A stretch of DNA of 56,907 bases from a virus: the IMG/VR virus record IMGVR_UViG_3300046458_000144, positions 1 through 56,907 of that record; one strand, 5' to 3'. The translations under genes and the position numbers were made by a program. Below the pieces are notes generated by a model that did not search any database, was not told where the DNA came from, and was given only the letters and a program-made list of their open reading frames with translations. Below are positions 1 to 8,367 of this stretch, one piece after another (position 1 is the first letter of the stretch; each line of letters opens with the position of its first letter).

Positions 1-1110
1 TCAAGGGTTTACGAGCTTTAGACCCCTTGATCCTCGCGACACTGGAACATCTGCGTGAACTGATCGTGAACTCGGCTTTTCACGCAGCCCATCCAAAATC
101 CCCACTGCATCCCTGACCCTGGCCGGCGCTAAGTGCGCGTATCGTTCCGTCATGGTGATGGTCGAGTGCCCTAAAAGATCCCGAACCTCTGCCAGCGCAA
201 CCCCCGCGCTGATCAAATGTGCCGCGCACGTATGGCGCAGATCGTGAATCACGAAATCCTTGATCCCCGCACGCTCGCACGCGACTTCGAAACCCTTCCT
301 TATACACGCCACTCGCTCGCCTGAACTCCTGTTGAAAACCCATGGTGAGGCGGGGCACTTCTCGGCGCGATACGCCATCCTTCCTTTAAGAGCATCCATT
401 GCCCCGTCATTCAGCGGGATACTTCGCCGCTTCCCGGCCTTGGTGTGCTTTCCCTCCAGATAGATCAGTCGGTTGACCAGATCGACCCTTCGCCACTCCA
501 ACCCCAGCATTTCCTCCTTGCGACACCCTGTGTTCACTGCCAAGTGGATGAAGTCATCCAGCAGGTCACCGTTGCGCTGCTGTCTGGCCACCCGGCACAG
601 CGATTCCACTTCTGCCCGGGTCAACCAGCGCACCCGGCCTTCAGGCTCGCGAAGTGTTCGGCCCTTCACCTGGTTGGGCAGTGCCCACTCATATTCCACG
701 TTGCACCAGTTGATCGCCGCTGACAGCGCCGCCAATTCCCGGTTCACCGTGGCGGCCGATACACCCGATTCCATCCGCAGCGTGGTGTACGCCCGAATCT
801 CTTTTCCCCCTAGGTCATTCATCACAACCCCGGTAAAATGCGACCTTAACGGCTTCACCCTGTGCATGGTGGTTTCGAAACTGCGCTGATGCTGGCTGGC
901 GTGGCGCAGGTACGGAATCATCACGTCGTCAAAGGACCGGGGCGGATTCACGCCCCATTCCTTTTCCTTCCAGGCATCCGCCTTGGCCTGCTGCTCTACG
1001 GCTTTCGCCGCCGCATAGTCGCTAGTGCCAGAAGATCGTCGTATTCTTTTTCCGTTTGCTTCGGTGACAAAGATCCACCAATAAGGTGAATCTTTTCTTT
1101 TGTAGGGCAT
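1..1110 (-). CDS. int: Tyrosine-recombinase phage integrase
   Basis: Site-specific recombinase for prophage integration and excision. The 369-residue protein has an N-terminal arm-binding part (about 1-55), a core-binding SAM-like domain (about 58-140) and a C-terminal catalytic domain with the full set of active-site residues: Arg197 (in NTGCRKEE), Lys224, His289 and Arg292 (IHDLRH), His315 (LLGHS) and nucleophile Tyr324. Length is normal for the family. It is the last gene of the leftward operon, and its stop codon is the first base of the window. The start at 1110 keeps the whole arm domain but lies inside the preceding excisionase-like gene, a long overlap that could couple their translation. 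Confidence 0.96.
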   Translation of the reverse strand: MPYKRKDSPYWWIFVTEANGKRIRRSSGTSDYAAAKAVEQQAKADAWKEKEWGVNPPRSFDDVMIPYLRHASQHQRSFETTMHRVKPLRSHFTGVVMNDLGGKEIRAYTTLRMESGVSAATVNRELAALSAAINWCNVEYEWALPNQVKGRTLREPEGRVRWLTRAEVESLCRVARQQRNGDLLDDFIHLAVNTGCRKEEMLGLEWRRVDLVNRLIYLEGKHTKAGKRRSIPLNDGAMDALKGRMAYRAEKCPASPWVFNRSSGERVACIRKGFEVACERAGIKDFVIHDLRHTCAAHLISAGVALAEVRDLLGHSTITMTERYAHLAPARVRDAVGILDGLREKPSSRSVHADVPVSRGSRGLKLVNP

Positions 1111-1316
1111 GTCATTTCCTCCGACATGCCGCCCGCGGCGGTGATACTAGCAGCGGCGGCATCGTCGATCATCTTCTGGAGCTGTTCTTTGTGGACGCGA
1201 ACGCCGCGCTTCATCATTCGGACGGTCGGAATTAGGCCTTCGCCAACCATCCGGTAGGCCGTTGTTCTGCTGCAGCCCAGCATCCCGGCCGCACTCTCTA
1301 CTGAAATCAAACTCAT
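996..1316 (-). CDS. Excisionase-like small helix-turn-helix protein
   Basis: Small DNA-binding protein of 106 residues. Residues 1-50 fit a MerR/AlpA-type winged helix-turn-helix (SVESAAGMLGCSRTTAYRMVGEGLIPTVR pattern, split here by position: helix-turn-helix at about 6-28, wing at about 30-45). Such proteins beside an integrase usually act as excisionase or recombination directionality factor. The start follows GGAG with good spacing. The last 115 bases overlap the integrase start in another frame, so the C-terminal tail (about 70-106) may be unimportant for DNA binding. Excisionase function is inferred from position and fold. Confidence 0.75.
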   Translation of the reverse strand: MSLISVESAAGMLGCSRTTAYRMVGEGLIPTVRMMKRGVRVHKEQLQKMIDDAAAASITAAGGMSEEMTCPTKEKIHLIGGSLSPKQTEKEYDDLLALATMRRRKP

Positions 1317-1352
1317 GTACTGCTCCGGGCCGCGCTGGGCGGCGGAAGGGGT

Positions 1353-1730
1353 TTACTTGGTGAGAAGGTATTCGGTGTCGTATTCGAGCTGAGTAACGCG
1401 GTGGGGACTGATAGATGGAATCGACTGCTTGAATTCATGGATTGAGTTCGGGCCGCCTTTGAAGTCCTTAGCCTCCTTGACGAATGCTTCTTTGAATATT
1501 CGCAGGAGGTGGTCGGCGGCTTTTTCGTAATCCTCTTCCCGGTACCATGCCTCCACACAAATTCCGTCATCCACCGCCCAGACGGTTCGCCGCGGCTGCT
1601 CCTCGGCAGCGGCTATCTTTGCGTCCATCTGCTGGCGGGCGTAACGGAGCTGGTCAAGGGTGAGCTGCTTGATCCACTCATCGGTGCCTATGCTCTGTGT
1701 GTGGCCGTAACTGCATCTAATTTCCGGCAT
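1353..1730 (-). CDS. Hypothetical phage early protein, 125 residues
   Basis: Unrecognised protein in the left operon. I place the start at the internal Met (MPEIRCSYGH) because GAGGA lies six bases upstream; an in-frame Met eight codons earlier has no such site. The protein is mixed helical, with an acidic and aromatic centre (around residues 55-85) and no membrane segment or known motif. The neighbours on the same strand are an excisionase-like gene and another early protein, so it is expressed with the early operon. Confidence 0.7.
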   Translation of the reverse strand: MPEIRCSYGHTQSIGTDEWIKQLTLDQLRYARQQMDAKIAAAEEQPRRTVWAVDDGICVEAWYREEDYEKAADHLLRIFKEAFVKEAKDFKGGPNSIHEFKQSIPSISPHRVTQLEYDTEYLLTK

Positions 1731-1784
1731 AGCGAATCCTCGCCCGCCGATCACCGGCAGGCTGTATATAGAAGAAGGGAAGGG

Positions 1785-2375
1785 TTAGAGGCTTTCGCGC
1801 AGATCGCGAACCCAAGCATTGCGCTCGGCGGTGCGTGCCAGCTCATCGGCCCACTGCCTCTTGTGGTACTCGATGTCTTTGATGGCCTTGGCCTTCGCAG
1901 TTTCCAGCCATTCAGCGCCGGAAAGCTGCTGTGTGGGCTCGTCATAGAAGGTTGTATCGCAGTCCCAATCCAGACTGCCGGTGATCTGCTTGACCATGAA
2001 CTCCTTCAGGCCGGTATGGTTCGGGGTGGGAGCAACCCAGGCCCGAGCGCATACCAGCATTTCTTCGTATTTCTGCTTCAGATCAGCCAGCTCCTTGAGC
2101 CTGGTCAGCCTCCGATCTTCTGACTCCTTGTGCTCGGCTGCGGCCTTAAATCCGCACTCCATGGAGGTCATGGTTTCGAGAGTGGCAAGCAAGGCGCGCG
2201 CTGCGGCCAAGGCCTTGAAGCTGTAATCGCTTGGCTGAAATTCTTCCGGGATCTGATCGCCGCCTGATTTCTCGTCCCGCAGCATGATGCACGCGCCGAA
2301 CGCCCGGGCGCAGTCGAGGGCGAAAGTCTGGAAGCTGATACCGTCTTTGATCGATTCTGTATAACCAGTAGGCAT
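1785..2375 (-). CDS. Hypothetical phage early protein, 196 residues
   Basis: Unrecognised protein with a helical centre that looks able to form a coiled coil (charged heptads around residues 85-115). The start at MPTGYTES follows GAGGACTCATC-ATG, a clear ribosome binding site, rather than the Met 13 codons upstream. The sequence around the start codon resembles that of the methyltransferase at 6490 (shared TCCTCGCC core on the plus strand), suggesting exchanged gene-start cassettes. No enzymatic motif is visible. Confidence 0.7.
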   Translation of the reverse strand: MPTGYTESIKDGISFQTFALDCARAFGACIMLRDEKSGGDQIPEEFQPSDYSFKALAAARALLATLETMTSMECGFKAAAEHKESEDRRLTRLKELADLKQKYEEMLVCARAWVAPTPNHTGLKEFMVKQITGSLDWDCDTTFYDEPTQQLSGAEWLETAKAKAIKDIEYHKRQWADELARTAERNAWVRDLRESL

Positions 2376-2443
2376 GATGAGTCCTCGCCACGCCGCATTC
2401 ACGGCTGACTTCAATTAATGGATTCGGCCAGAACAGCCAGGGA

Positions 2444-2662
2444 TTACTGTTTTCGCGAAGGGATTACTGGATTCGCTGGATAGCCGTCACGAATACGCTC
2501 GGCGATATCTTCAAGCTTTTCGGCCATGTAATACATGTCATTGTTGTCGCGACGGGAGACGACCCCGCACCGGTGCACGTTGCGGCCAATCAATATCCAG
2601 GCCGCGAGCCGGATCAGCGCTGATTCGATCTTTCGCCGGGCAAATCCTTTGAGCGGCAACAT
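2444..2662 (-). CDS. Hypothetical small protein, 72 residues
   Basis: Small basic protein (MLPLKGFARRKIESALIRLA start) with a hydrophobic helix near residues 14-25 and an acidic C-terminal half. The chosen start lies two bases after the stop of the 50-residue gene upstream, and the AGGAGG inside that gene's end serves as ribosome binding site, so translation is probably coupled. No family recognised. Confidence 0.6.
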   Translation of the reverse strand: MLPLKGFARRKIESALIRLAAWILIGRNVHRCGVVSRRDNNDMYYMAEKLEDIAERIRDGYPANPVIPSRKQ

Positions 2663-2664
2663 CC

Positions 2665-2817
2665 TCACGCTGCCTCCTTGGCCCGCTGCCACCAGTGCCA
2701 GGCCCTCGCCATGTACCGGTCCAGATAGCTGCCGCTGGACATGCGCTGGCCTTGGCACCATTCGACGGTGCAGTTGTTGTCTTCGGCGTAGGCCTGTTCG
2801 AATGCTTCGCGGTTCAT
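2665..2817 (-). CDS. Small phage protein, 50 residues
   Basis: A short gene reading MNREAFEQAYAEDNN at its start, with a Trp-rich C-terminal helix (ARAWHWWQRAKEAA). Support: a GGAG site seven bases before the ATG, a stop placed two bases before the next start, and an amphipathic, protein-like composition. It looks like the small helical proteins common in Pseudomonas phage early operons. Function unknown. Confidence 0.65.
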   Translation of the reverse strand: MNREAFEQAYAEDNNCTVEWCQGQRMSSGSYLDRYMARAWHWWQRAKEAA

Positions 2818-2821
2818 GGAG

Positions 2822-3385
2822 TCACTCCGTGCCATTCAGGTAGCAGGGCTCGGTAGCTTCGGCCAGCCATTGGCGCAAACAGCCCACGGAGACGCCTGGG
2901 TCATCTTCGTCTTGCCACTGCTGACCAAGCTCAGCTTCGCTGCATAGCTCCACGTCGTAGTCGTCGGAGTGCTCATGCAGCCAGTCGCCATTGTGCTCGG
3001 CCAAAACTGCCAAGGCCTGGGCGGGATTTTGTGCTGCAACCCAATCCTGATCGCCGACTTTGAAGCAAAGCAGCGGACCATCCTCGGGTTCAAAGGTATA
3101 GCTTTTCGATTTCAAGGCGTCATCTATAGCCTTGTCCAGTTCGTTTCCCGACAAAACATCCTCGTGTCCGGCAATGCCGACGAGTATCCATCGCTCTTCC
3201 GGGAGAGTCTCTGGTGCACTGGCCTTCGGTTCGCGCAGAAATCGGTAGCGGTCTGCAAGAGGGCCGTCTTCGTCAGCGCGCCGCTTCAGGCCTTCCACGT
3301 TTGCGATCAATGTCGAAAGTGAATGATTGCTGCTCAGGCCGAACAGATTGAAGAGCGGTGCCAGTTCAGAATTATGTTGAGGCAT
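2822..3385 (-). CDS. Hypothetical acidic protein, 187 residues
   Basis: Strongly acidic protein without a recognised domain; the C-terminal third is rich in Asp and Glu (DEDDPG region near 160). AAGGA precedes the ATG. A perfect 5-bp GC hairpin with a four-base loop lies at 3398-3411, 13 bases before the start codon, like the leader hairpins of other genes in this operon. Acidic early phage proteins are often DNA mimics or inhibitors, but nothing here proves that. Confidence 0.7.
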   Translation of the reverse strand: MPQHNSELAPLFNLFGLSSNHSLSTLIANVEGLKRRADEDGPLADRYRFLREPKASAPETLPEERWILVGIAGHEDVLSGNELDKAIDDALKSKSYTFEPEDGPLLCFKVGDQDWVAAQNPAQALAVLAEHNGDWLHEHSDDYDVELCSEAELGQQWQDEDDPGVSVGCLRQWLAEATEPCYLNGTE

Positions 3386-3473
3386 GACTTCGTCCTTGCC
3401 GCTGCTGCGGCTGACTTGAGTTGTTAACGAATTTGGTGCCAGAGTCCCGGAAGTTAGCGTTCTCGGGAAGGCG

Positions 3474-3749
3474 TTAGGATTTTGAGTTACTGAAACGTGT
3501 GTTGAGCGCCGAGCCGTTCTCGCGCTGCTTCATTGCCAGCAGCAGGTTGCTCAGCTTCGAACCTTTGGCGAAGACGGTGCCGGGCGGCAACTTCACGTCG
3601 CAGGGCAGAACCTGATCCGCTTGAGCGACAGACCGTTCGACGCATTCCTCGATGACCGACCAGGTTCCCGACGTCAGCCTCATGTCGGAGCGGATCTGCT
3701 CAATCACCCACATCGGTAGCTGGACCTGGATCATGTCGGCTTCGGTCAT
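3474..3749 (-). CDS. Hypothetical small protein, 91 residues
   Basis: Unrecognised protein with an N-terminal pattern (IQVQLPMWVIEQIRSDM) that could be a ribbon-helix-helix-like strand and helix. The start follows GAGAGGATC with good spacing and overlaps the stop of an open frame upstream by ATGA (see 3746-3895). The C-terminal 30 residues are basic. DNA binding is only a guess. Confidence 0.65.
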   Translation of the reverse strand: MTEADMIQVQLPMWVIEQIRSDMRLTSGTWSVIEECVERSVAQADQVLPCDVKLPPGTVFAKGSKLSNLLLAMKQRENGSALNTRFSNSKS

Positions 3750-4527
3750 GGACTGATCCTCTCAACGCTCGGCGCAGGCATGTACATCCCATTGCAGCGC
3801 CATACGCCGAAGTCATCGACAGTGCATTCATACCAGCCGCCACGGTTGCCGTATTGGCCGGGGAATTGGACGAGGCAGGTAATGGTCGGGTGCGCTCAGG
3901 ATATGAACCAGGCAGCGGCGACATCGACGGTTTGGCTGCCTGCTTCGCTCGGATCTGCGCAACCTTCGTCCAGATTCGCGCCAGTTCGATTTCGCCGGCC
4001 GCGAGCATGTCCATTTTGTGCGCCAGGCAGAGCGCTGCAAGCGTGACCATCACGCCGCCGACCTCCTGCGAAGCCTCGCCGGTATCTCGGCCGTAGACAT
4101 AGTCGACGAGCTGATGCGCTTCGCTTGCGGTGGCTCCGCACGCCTGCACCAGCTCCAGCGCTTCTTCAAGGAACCGGTGATTTCGTTCCACCCTGTCGGC
4201 CGATATCGCTGCACCGAAGCACTCCAGCATCCAAGGCAGGACACGGGCCTGAAAAGACTCCTCGCCACACGCATGCGGCTTACCATCTGTGGCCGGAGCG
4301 GACTGGCAATTCATACCCCGCACCTTATCCAGCGCCCCGTTGGCAAGCGACCGAAGCGATGATGGAGACCTTGAGGAGGCCGATGTTGAGATGTATTGGA
4401 GGGTTGATTCCATTTCGGCCTTGGCCTGCTCGCTGGCATTTAGCCGGAGCACGAGGGCGTCGATCTTCCCCTCCATAGTGGAGATAGTCTGGTATGCGAA
4501 CAGCAGCTTTCCGGCTGGCTTACTCAT
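3700..4527 (-). CDS. MazG-like nucleotide pyrophosphohydrolase-type protein with an abnormal C-terminus
   Basis: Residues about 100-205 carry an all-helical MazG-like pattern (NHRFLEEALELVQACG, then HQLVDYVYGR and EVGGVMVTLAALCLAHKMD), the fold that hydrolyses nucleoside triphosphates and is common in phage early regions. The EExxE-type metal-binding pattern is only partly present, so activity is uncertain. Residues 1-90 form a coiled coil. The start (MSKPAGKLL) follows GGAG. After about residue 215 the sequence turns low-complexity and overlaps two other frames that look more protein-like, so the true stop was probably earlier and a frameshift near 3900 has extended it. Confidence 0.65.
   Translation of the reverse strand: MSKPAGKLLFAYQTISTMEGKIDALVLRLNASEQAKAEMESTLQYISTSASSRSPSSLRSLANGALDKVRGMNCQSAPATDGKPHACGEESFQARVLPWMLECFGAAISADRVERNHRFLEEALELVQACGATASEAHQLVDYVYGRDTGEASQEVGGVMVTLAALCLAHKMDMLAAGEIELARIWTKVAQIRAKQAAKPSMSPLPGSYPERTRPLPASSNSPANTATVAAGMNALSMTSAYGAAMGCTCLRRALRGSVHDRSRHDPGPATDVGD
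3746..3895 (-). pseudogene. Small open frame with a protein-like sequence but no start codon
   Basis: Between an in-frame TGA at 3896-3898 and a stop at 3746-3748 lies a 49-codon frame that reads like a real beta-rich phage protein (ITCLVQFPGQYGNRGGWYEC, then a Trp-containing stretch and a Pro-rich end). Its stop overlaps the next gene's ATG as ATGA, typical of a genuine upstream gene. There is no ATG, GTG or TTG; only ATT at 3881-3883. The MazG-like gene runs over it in another frame. Either the start was lost, a rare start is used, or an indel moved the frames apart. Confidence 0.45.
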
Positions 4528-4691
4528 TTCGACTCCATTGCGCGCTGCGCATAGATGGTCTGGCGCTTCTTCGAGCATGTTGTGTGGTTTCCGTGAGAGC
4601 GGTAGCCGGTGCATATCTCGCATCGACCATCAAGGACGAGGCGAGGCATGGGCATGGCTCGGGGTGTGGTGGTGCGGCGGAGGGCGGTCAT
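4524..4691 (-). CDS. Small cysteine-containing (zinc-ribbon-like) protein, 55 residues
   Basis: A tiny gene that overlaps the methyltransferase stop and the MazG-like start by ATGA at both ends, a strong sign that it is real. The product is basic and holds Cys-x2-Cys (CEIC, residues 24-27) and a further Cys at 39 with nearby His, a pattern compatible with a small metal-binding fold. Such proteins often follow phage methyltransferases. The role is unknown. Confidence 0.65.
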   Translation of the reverse strand: MTALRRTTTPRAMPMPRLVLDGRCEICTGYRSHGNHTTCSKKRQTIYAQRAMESK

Positions 4692-6490
4692 GCAGCGAGT
4701 CGCCGATAAAGATCAATGATGTCGGCAGCATTCGCAGCCACCAAGCCCTCGGCTTCGTCCGGGCAAACACTGTTGCCGATCAGCCTGACCCCATCGGTCT
4801 TGTTGACTGACCGCCACTCCTCAGCCCCGGTTACCGGATCAACGAAAAGACCTCGGTCGATGATGTAGCTGTCAGGGAAGCCCTGGGCCTTCTTCAGCTC
4901 TGGCGGCTGCAGCATGCGAAGAGTGATATCGACGAGCACGTAGCCGCCAACCAGCACCATTTCGGCCGGGTCTTTGAAGTGCTCCGGCAGAAACTCATGC
5001 ATGAAGGCCGCGCAACGGCGAGCCCCCTCCATTTGCTCTGGCGTCAGCGTGTCCGGAACCTGAACTGTCTCAATTAATGCGATACGGTCCTTGGTCGGCA
5101 GGGTGTGCATTGGCTCGTTGAGCGATATGCCGTCCTTCTCGTTGCCGTAGTACTTCACCAGGTACGCACTGACGAGCCGCTGATTAGCGCCCGACTGGCA
5201 TATGGTCGAAAGAGGATCGCTCGCGGCGCGACCGTCGCCATCGTAGAACCCGCCGTTTGCCTGCTCAAAGAATGCCGCAGCGACTGCGTGATGCCCGGTG
5301 CTGGTTGCCACGACTGACAGAGGCGCTCGTACGTCAGAACCTACCGAGCCTTTTCGGAGCGTTACCATGGAGGCGGCGACCATTGCGAAATGGCCACCTT
5401 TAACCTGAGCGACCTGTGTACGCAGTGGCTCCTGTACGTCGAAGTTTCGCTGGGCGGACCCGTTGGCACATTCGGTCAGGAAGGTCGCCATCCTTGGGGC
5501 GACCAGTGCGTGATGGGTGCCGCCAGCGCTAATGGTGGAAAGCGCCTCGTCAACACCGTGCGAGCTGGTGTGCGATGGTGAGGTGCCGCGCATCGGCACG
5601 ATAAAGGGCTTGGCGCTGGTCAGAACGTGCCGCCAGCATCCCTTAGCAACCCGTCGCATCGTGTTTCTAGCCATCGGGTTTTTGCGGAAGATCGTTCTTC
5701 CTTCATGGCTCCAGTCAATGCATTCCGCGGCGCTGCGCCATCCCAGCTGATTTCCTGTCGGCTTCTTATGCCGTACCGGCTCAGGCCATACGATGGGCTT
5801 GCCGTCACTGCGAGCTATCAGGTACAACCGCTTGCGAATGGTCGGCGCACCCGCGTTGGCTGCAATCCGTTCGCGCCATTCGACGTTGTAACCAAGTCCG
5901 CGGACGAGGCTGGAGAGTGGCACAAACTCTCCAATTGAATCCTTGATCTCCGCCATATCGGGATGGTCCGCAGCAAGCCCGGTGCTCAGCGCAGCGATGA
6001 ATGCGCGGAACGTGCGGCCTTTCTCGGACTTGATTGGGCGGCCTTCCTCGTCAATTGGCCCCCAATCTGAGAATTCCTCAACGTTCTCCAAAAAGAGAAG
6101 GCGTGGTCGCGTGGCGAATGCCCATCGAATAACAACCCAGGCCAGCCCGCGGACCTTGCGATCACGCGGTGCACCGCCTTTGGCCTTGCTGTGATGACGG
6201 CAATCAGGTGAGGCCCAGAGGATGCCCACGGGCTGACCGCCAGTTGCCAGCACTGGATCGACCTCAAACACGTCGGCCACGTAATGCTTTGTGTTTGGAT
6301 GGTTGGCCCGGTGTACTGCCAGCGCTATTTGGTTGTGGTTTACGGCAATATCTGGCTCGCGGTACGCCCGGGCAATTGCGGTGCTTGCCCCGCCGGCACC
6401 AGCGAACAAATCAACGACCAGCTCTTTCTCGAAAGGAAGGCCCAAGCTGATGGCAGATGCCAGCGAGTGTTTTTTCTGAAATGCAGACAT
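4688..6490 (-). CDS. DNA (cytosine-5) methyltransferase, phage type
   Basis: Large 600-residue C5-cytosine methyltransferase. Visible motifs: motif I DLFAGAGG (27-34) for S-adenosylmethionine, catalytic motif IV with Cys97 in SPDCRHHS instead of the usual PCQ, motif VI LENVEEF (134-140), motif VIII RKRLYLIA and a late GFPDSY/GNSV segment. A large central insertion with repeated (L)STI-type strands (about 300-470) is probably target recognition. It likely methylates phage DNA to evade host restriction; no endonuclease lies nearby, so it is an orphan. The start follows GAGGAATCCTC-ATG. The sequence around that start is nearly identical to the one at 13206. Confidence 0.92.
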   Translation of the reverse strand: MSAFQKKHSLASAISLGLPFEKELVVDLFAGAGGASTAIARAYREPDIAVNHNQIALAVHRANHPNTKHYVADVFEVDPVLATGGQPVGILWASPDCRHHSKAKGGAPRDRKVRGLAWVVIRWAFATRPRLLFLENVEEFSDWGPIDEEGRPIKSEKGRTFRAFIAALSTGLAADHPDMAEIKDSIGEFVPLSSLVRGLGYNVEWRERIAANAGAPTIRKRLYLIARSDGKPIVWPEPVRHKKPTGNQLGWRSAAECIDWSHEGRTIFRKNPMARNTMRRVAKGCWRHVLTSAKPFIVPMRGTSPSHTSSHGVDEALSTISAGGTHHALVAPRMATFLTECANGSAQRNFDVQEPLRTQVAQVKGGHFAMVAASMVTLRKGSVGSDVRAPLSVVATSTGHHAVAAAFFEQANGGFYDGDGRAASDPLSTICQSGANQRLVSAYLVKYYGNEKDGISLNEPMHTLPTKDRIALIETVQVPDTLTPEQMEGARRCAAFMHEFLPEHFKDPAEMVLVGGYVLVDITLRMLQPPELKKAQGFPDSYIIDRGLFVDPVTGAEEWRSVNKTDGVRLIGNSVCPDEAEGLVAANAADIIDLYRRLAA

Positions 6491-6536
6491 GAGGATTCCT
6501 CGCCGGTTTGGCGTGATTCGTTGAAGTGGGGGCTGA

Positions 6537-7820
6537 TTACGCGCTGAAAAGGTTGAGCTGCTGTTCCTGCGAGTGCTGCTCTTGCTGCTGGCGCTGACTT
6601 TTTGCTTTGGCGTGAGCGATTCGCGCGGTGGCGATGGCCATGTATGCGGCGTCCCGCTCTATCCCGATGAAGTCGAAACCCTCGAGTACTGCTGCCTTTC
6701 CGGTGCTGCCCGAGCCCATGAAGGGATCAAGCGCTTTGCCACCTGGTGGAGTGACAAGCCTAAGGAGGTAGGCCATCAGTTCTGTGGGCTTCACCGTGGG
6801 GTGATTGTTGCCCTGTGTTTCGGTGGTCTGAACCTTGCGAAGCGTTGTTCCCTGCTTGAACTGCGGCCCCGGATCGATCAGACCTTCATGGCGATCGGCT
6901 CGGCTCGTCTTGGCGCAGTAGTAGAAGCGTGCGGCGCTGCCAGTGTCGCCATGGAAAGCCCCCTGAATTCGGGAGTACTCGCCGTAAGTGTGTTTGTCCG
7001 GCGAGCTGTCCTCGGTCCCTTTCACTGGCGCTGCTGCTCCCGCGTCGGCGGGGAACATAGCGACCACGACAGCACTGCCATCGTGAATCAGGTTCGCTGG
7101 CCATCGGCCCGGTTTCATGACTCCAACGAAGGGAACGTCCTGTTTGTATGCGCCTGTTGCGTTGACCACGTGACCCGGTGCCATTCGCTTCTGGGAGTAC
7201 TCGCCGCCCTTGGCGTCGTCCGCGTGGATGCGGCAAGCATCGATGTTGATTGCTCCGGTGCCGTGCTCCGCCACATTGGCAGCCACGGTGCCGGGAAACG
7301 GCTTGCGCGCCATGCAGATCGGCTCATGGGCCGGTTTCAGCGCAGTTCCCCAGCCAGCGCGATCGCCTTTCAGGTTGTGCGACTTCGGAAAGCCCGAGCC
7401 GAACACCCACATAATCTGGTCGCGGATCTCAAAGCCCGCCATTTCGATGCCCACAGCCATGTGGTGGTAGGTGCGTGCGGCGGCGAACGACAGCAGGTGT
7501 CCGCCAGGCTTGAGTACTCGCAGCGCTTCCGTTGCCCATTCCAACGTGAAGGCCTGAAAGGCCCGCATACCCGCTGGAGTAAGGTCGTACTTGCCGGCCT
7601 CGGCCGCGATCGAGCGGTGACCGCCATTCGGCCCGCAGGCCCCGGCGTGTGATGGCATGCTTGCCCGGTACGCGGCACGGTCCTCGATGTCCTGGCCATC
7701 CCAGCTTTTGCCCATGAAGCGGATTCCGTACGGCGGGTCGGTTACAACGCTATCCACCGAGTTGGCGGGCAGGCCGCGCATCACCTCCAGGCAGTCGCCC
7801 AGGTGCAGTTGATATTCCAT
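6537..7820 (-). CDS. DNA adenine-N6 or cytosine-N4 methyltransferase (beta-type order)
   Basis: Second orphan methyltransferase, 427 residues. The catalytic motif DPPYG (28-32) precedes the S-adenosylmethionine motif DPFMGSGSTG (365-374), the order of the beta group that methylates exocyclic amino groups. A 300-residue region between them, including the FPKSHN segment, holds the target recognition part. The C-terminus is a Gln-rich tail. It lies just upstream of the C5 enzyme in the same operon, so both probably protect phage DNA. DPPY alone does not decide between adenine and cytosine-N4. Confidence 0.9.
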   Translation of the reverse strand: MEYQLHLGDCLEVMRGLPANSVDSVVTDPPYGIRFMGKSWDGQDIEDRAAYRASMPSHAGACGPNGGHRSIAAEAGKYDLTPAGMRAFQAFTLEWATEALRVLKPGGHLLSFAAARTYHHMAVGIEMAGFEIRDQIMWVFGSGFPKSHNLKGDRAGWGTALKPAHEPICMARKPFPGTVAANVAEHGTGAINIDACRIHADDAKGGEYSQKRMAPGHVVNATGAYKQDVPFVGVMKPGRWPANLIHDGSAVVVAMFPADAGAAAPVKGTEDSSPDKHTYGEYSRIQGAFHGDTGSAARFYYCAKTSRADRHEGLIDPGPQFKQGTTLRKVQTTETQGNNHPTVKPTELMAYLLRLVTPPGGKALDPFMGSGSTGKAAVLEGFDFIGIERDAAYMAIATARIAHAKAKSQRQQQEQHSQEQQLNLFSA

Positions 7821-7925
7821 GGTCGAATCCAGGCAGATGCCGCGCTCCTTTCCGATCGCAGCAGTTGATTTGAAGGGTTTAAAAGTCGCGTCTAAGCTTC
7901 AGTCGAGACCCAGGAGGGAACCGAG

Positions 7926-8147
7926 ATGACCGACAAGCACGCAATGGAACTGAAGCAGGCGCTCATAGCTGTATTTGCAACGGCAGCGAGCATGGGTATC
8001 GATATCGACGAGCTGTCAGAGCTGGCGGCTACTGAGCTGGCCGAAGAGGAAACGGTAGGGTGGTTCGAGCAGTTCAAGGCAGGTGCGGTGCATGAGCTTC
8101 GATACTGCCGGGACCTGGTGAAGGGCTTCGATCTCGTTGACCGGTAG
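7926..8147 (+). CDS. Small acidic protein on the opposite strand, 73 residues
   Basis: A rightward gene in an otherwise leftward operon. AGGAGGG lies upstream of ATG 7926 with slightly long spacing. The product is helical and acidic, with a predicted two-helix pattern (MELKQALIAVFATAASMG, then ELAATELAEEE). It forms a short rightward pair with the 38-residue gene at 8247. No family recognised; its orientation suggests expression apart from the main operon. Confidence 0.6.
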   Translation: MTDKHAMELKQALIAVFATAASMGIDIDELSELAATELAEEETVGWFEQFKAGAVHELRYCRDLVKGFDLVDR

Positions 8148-8246
8148 CTTGCAATGTCGCTGGTGTAGCGTGATCCCGGAGGCGGAAACTTTGAACTGCA
8201 CATGCCTCACGCTGCCAAAACAGGAACCACTAAAGAGGGCAGCAGC

Positions 8247-8363
8247 ATGACTGACGAAAAGAAAGAACCGCCAAAAGATGACACTCCAGCGCACTCCACC
8301 AAGGAAGAGCGGGAGCGTCTGAAGGACTTCAACAAGGGCGGCATACCGCCTGGCGCTTGCTGA
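8247..8363 (+). CDS. Tiny hydrophilic protein, 38 residues
   Basis: Short gene reading MTDEKKEPPKDD at the start and KGGIPPGAC at the end, highly charged and probably disordered. AGAGGGC lies before the ATG. I recall small proteins with this layout in Pseudomonas phages, but that is memory, not a search. It ends five bases before the stop of the convergent gene at 8368. Confidence 0.5.
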   Translation: MTDEKKEPPKDDTPAHSTKEERERLKDFNKGGIPPGAC

Positions 8364-8367
8364 CTGA

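Noticed and set aside
1-200. Attachment site next to the integrase
   Set aside because: The window starts at the integrase stop codon, so attL would be outside; I found no repeat of the left end near the right end.
6573-7652. Rightward 359-codon frame
   Set aside because: Antisense shadow of the methyltransferase gene, whose motifs are unmistakable on the other strand.
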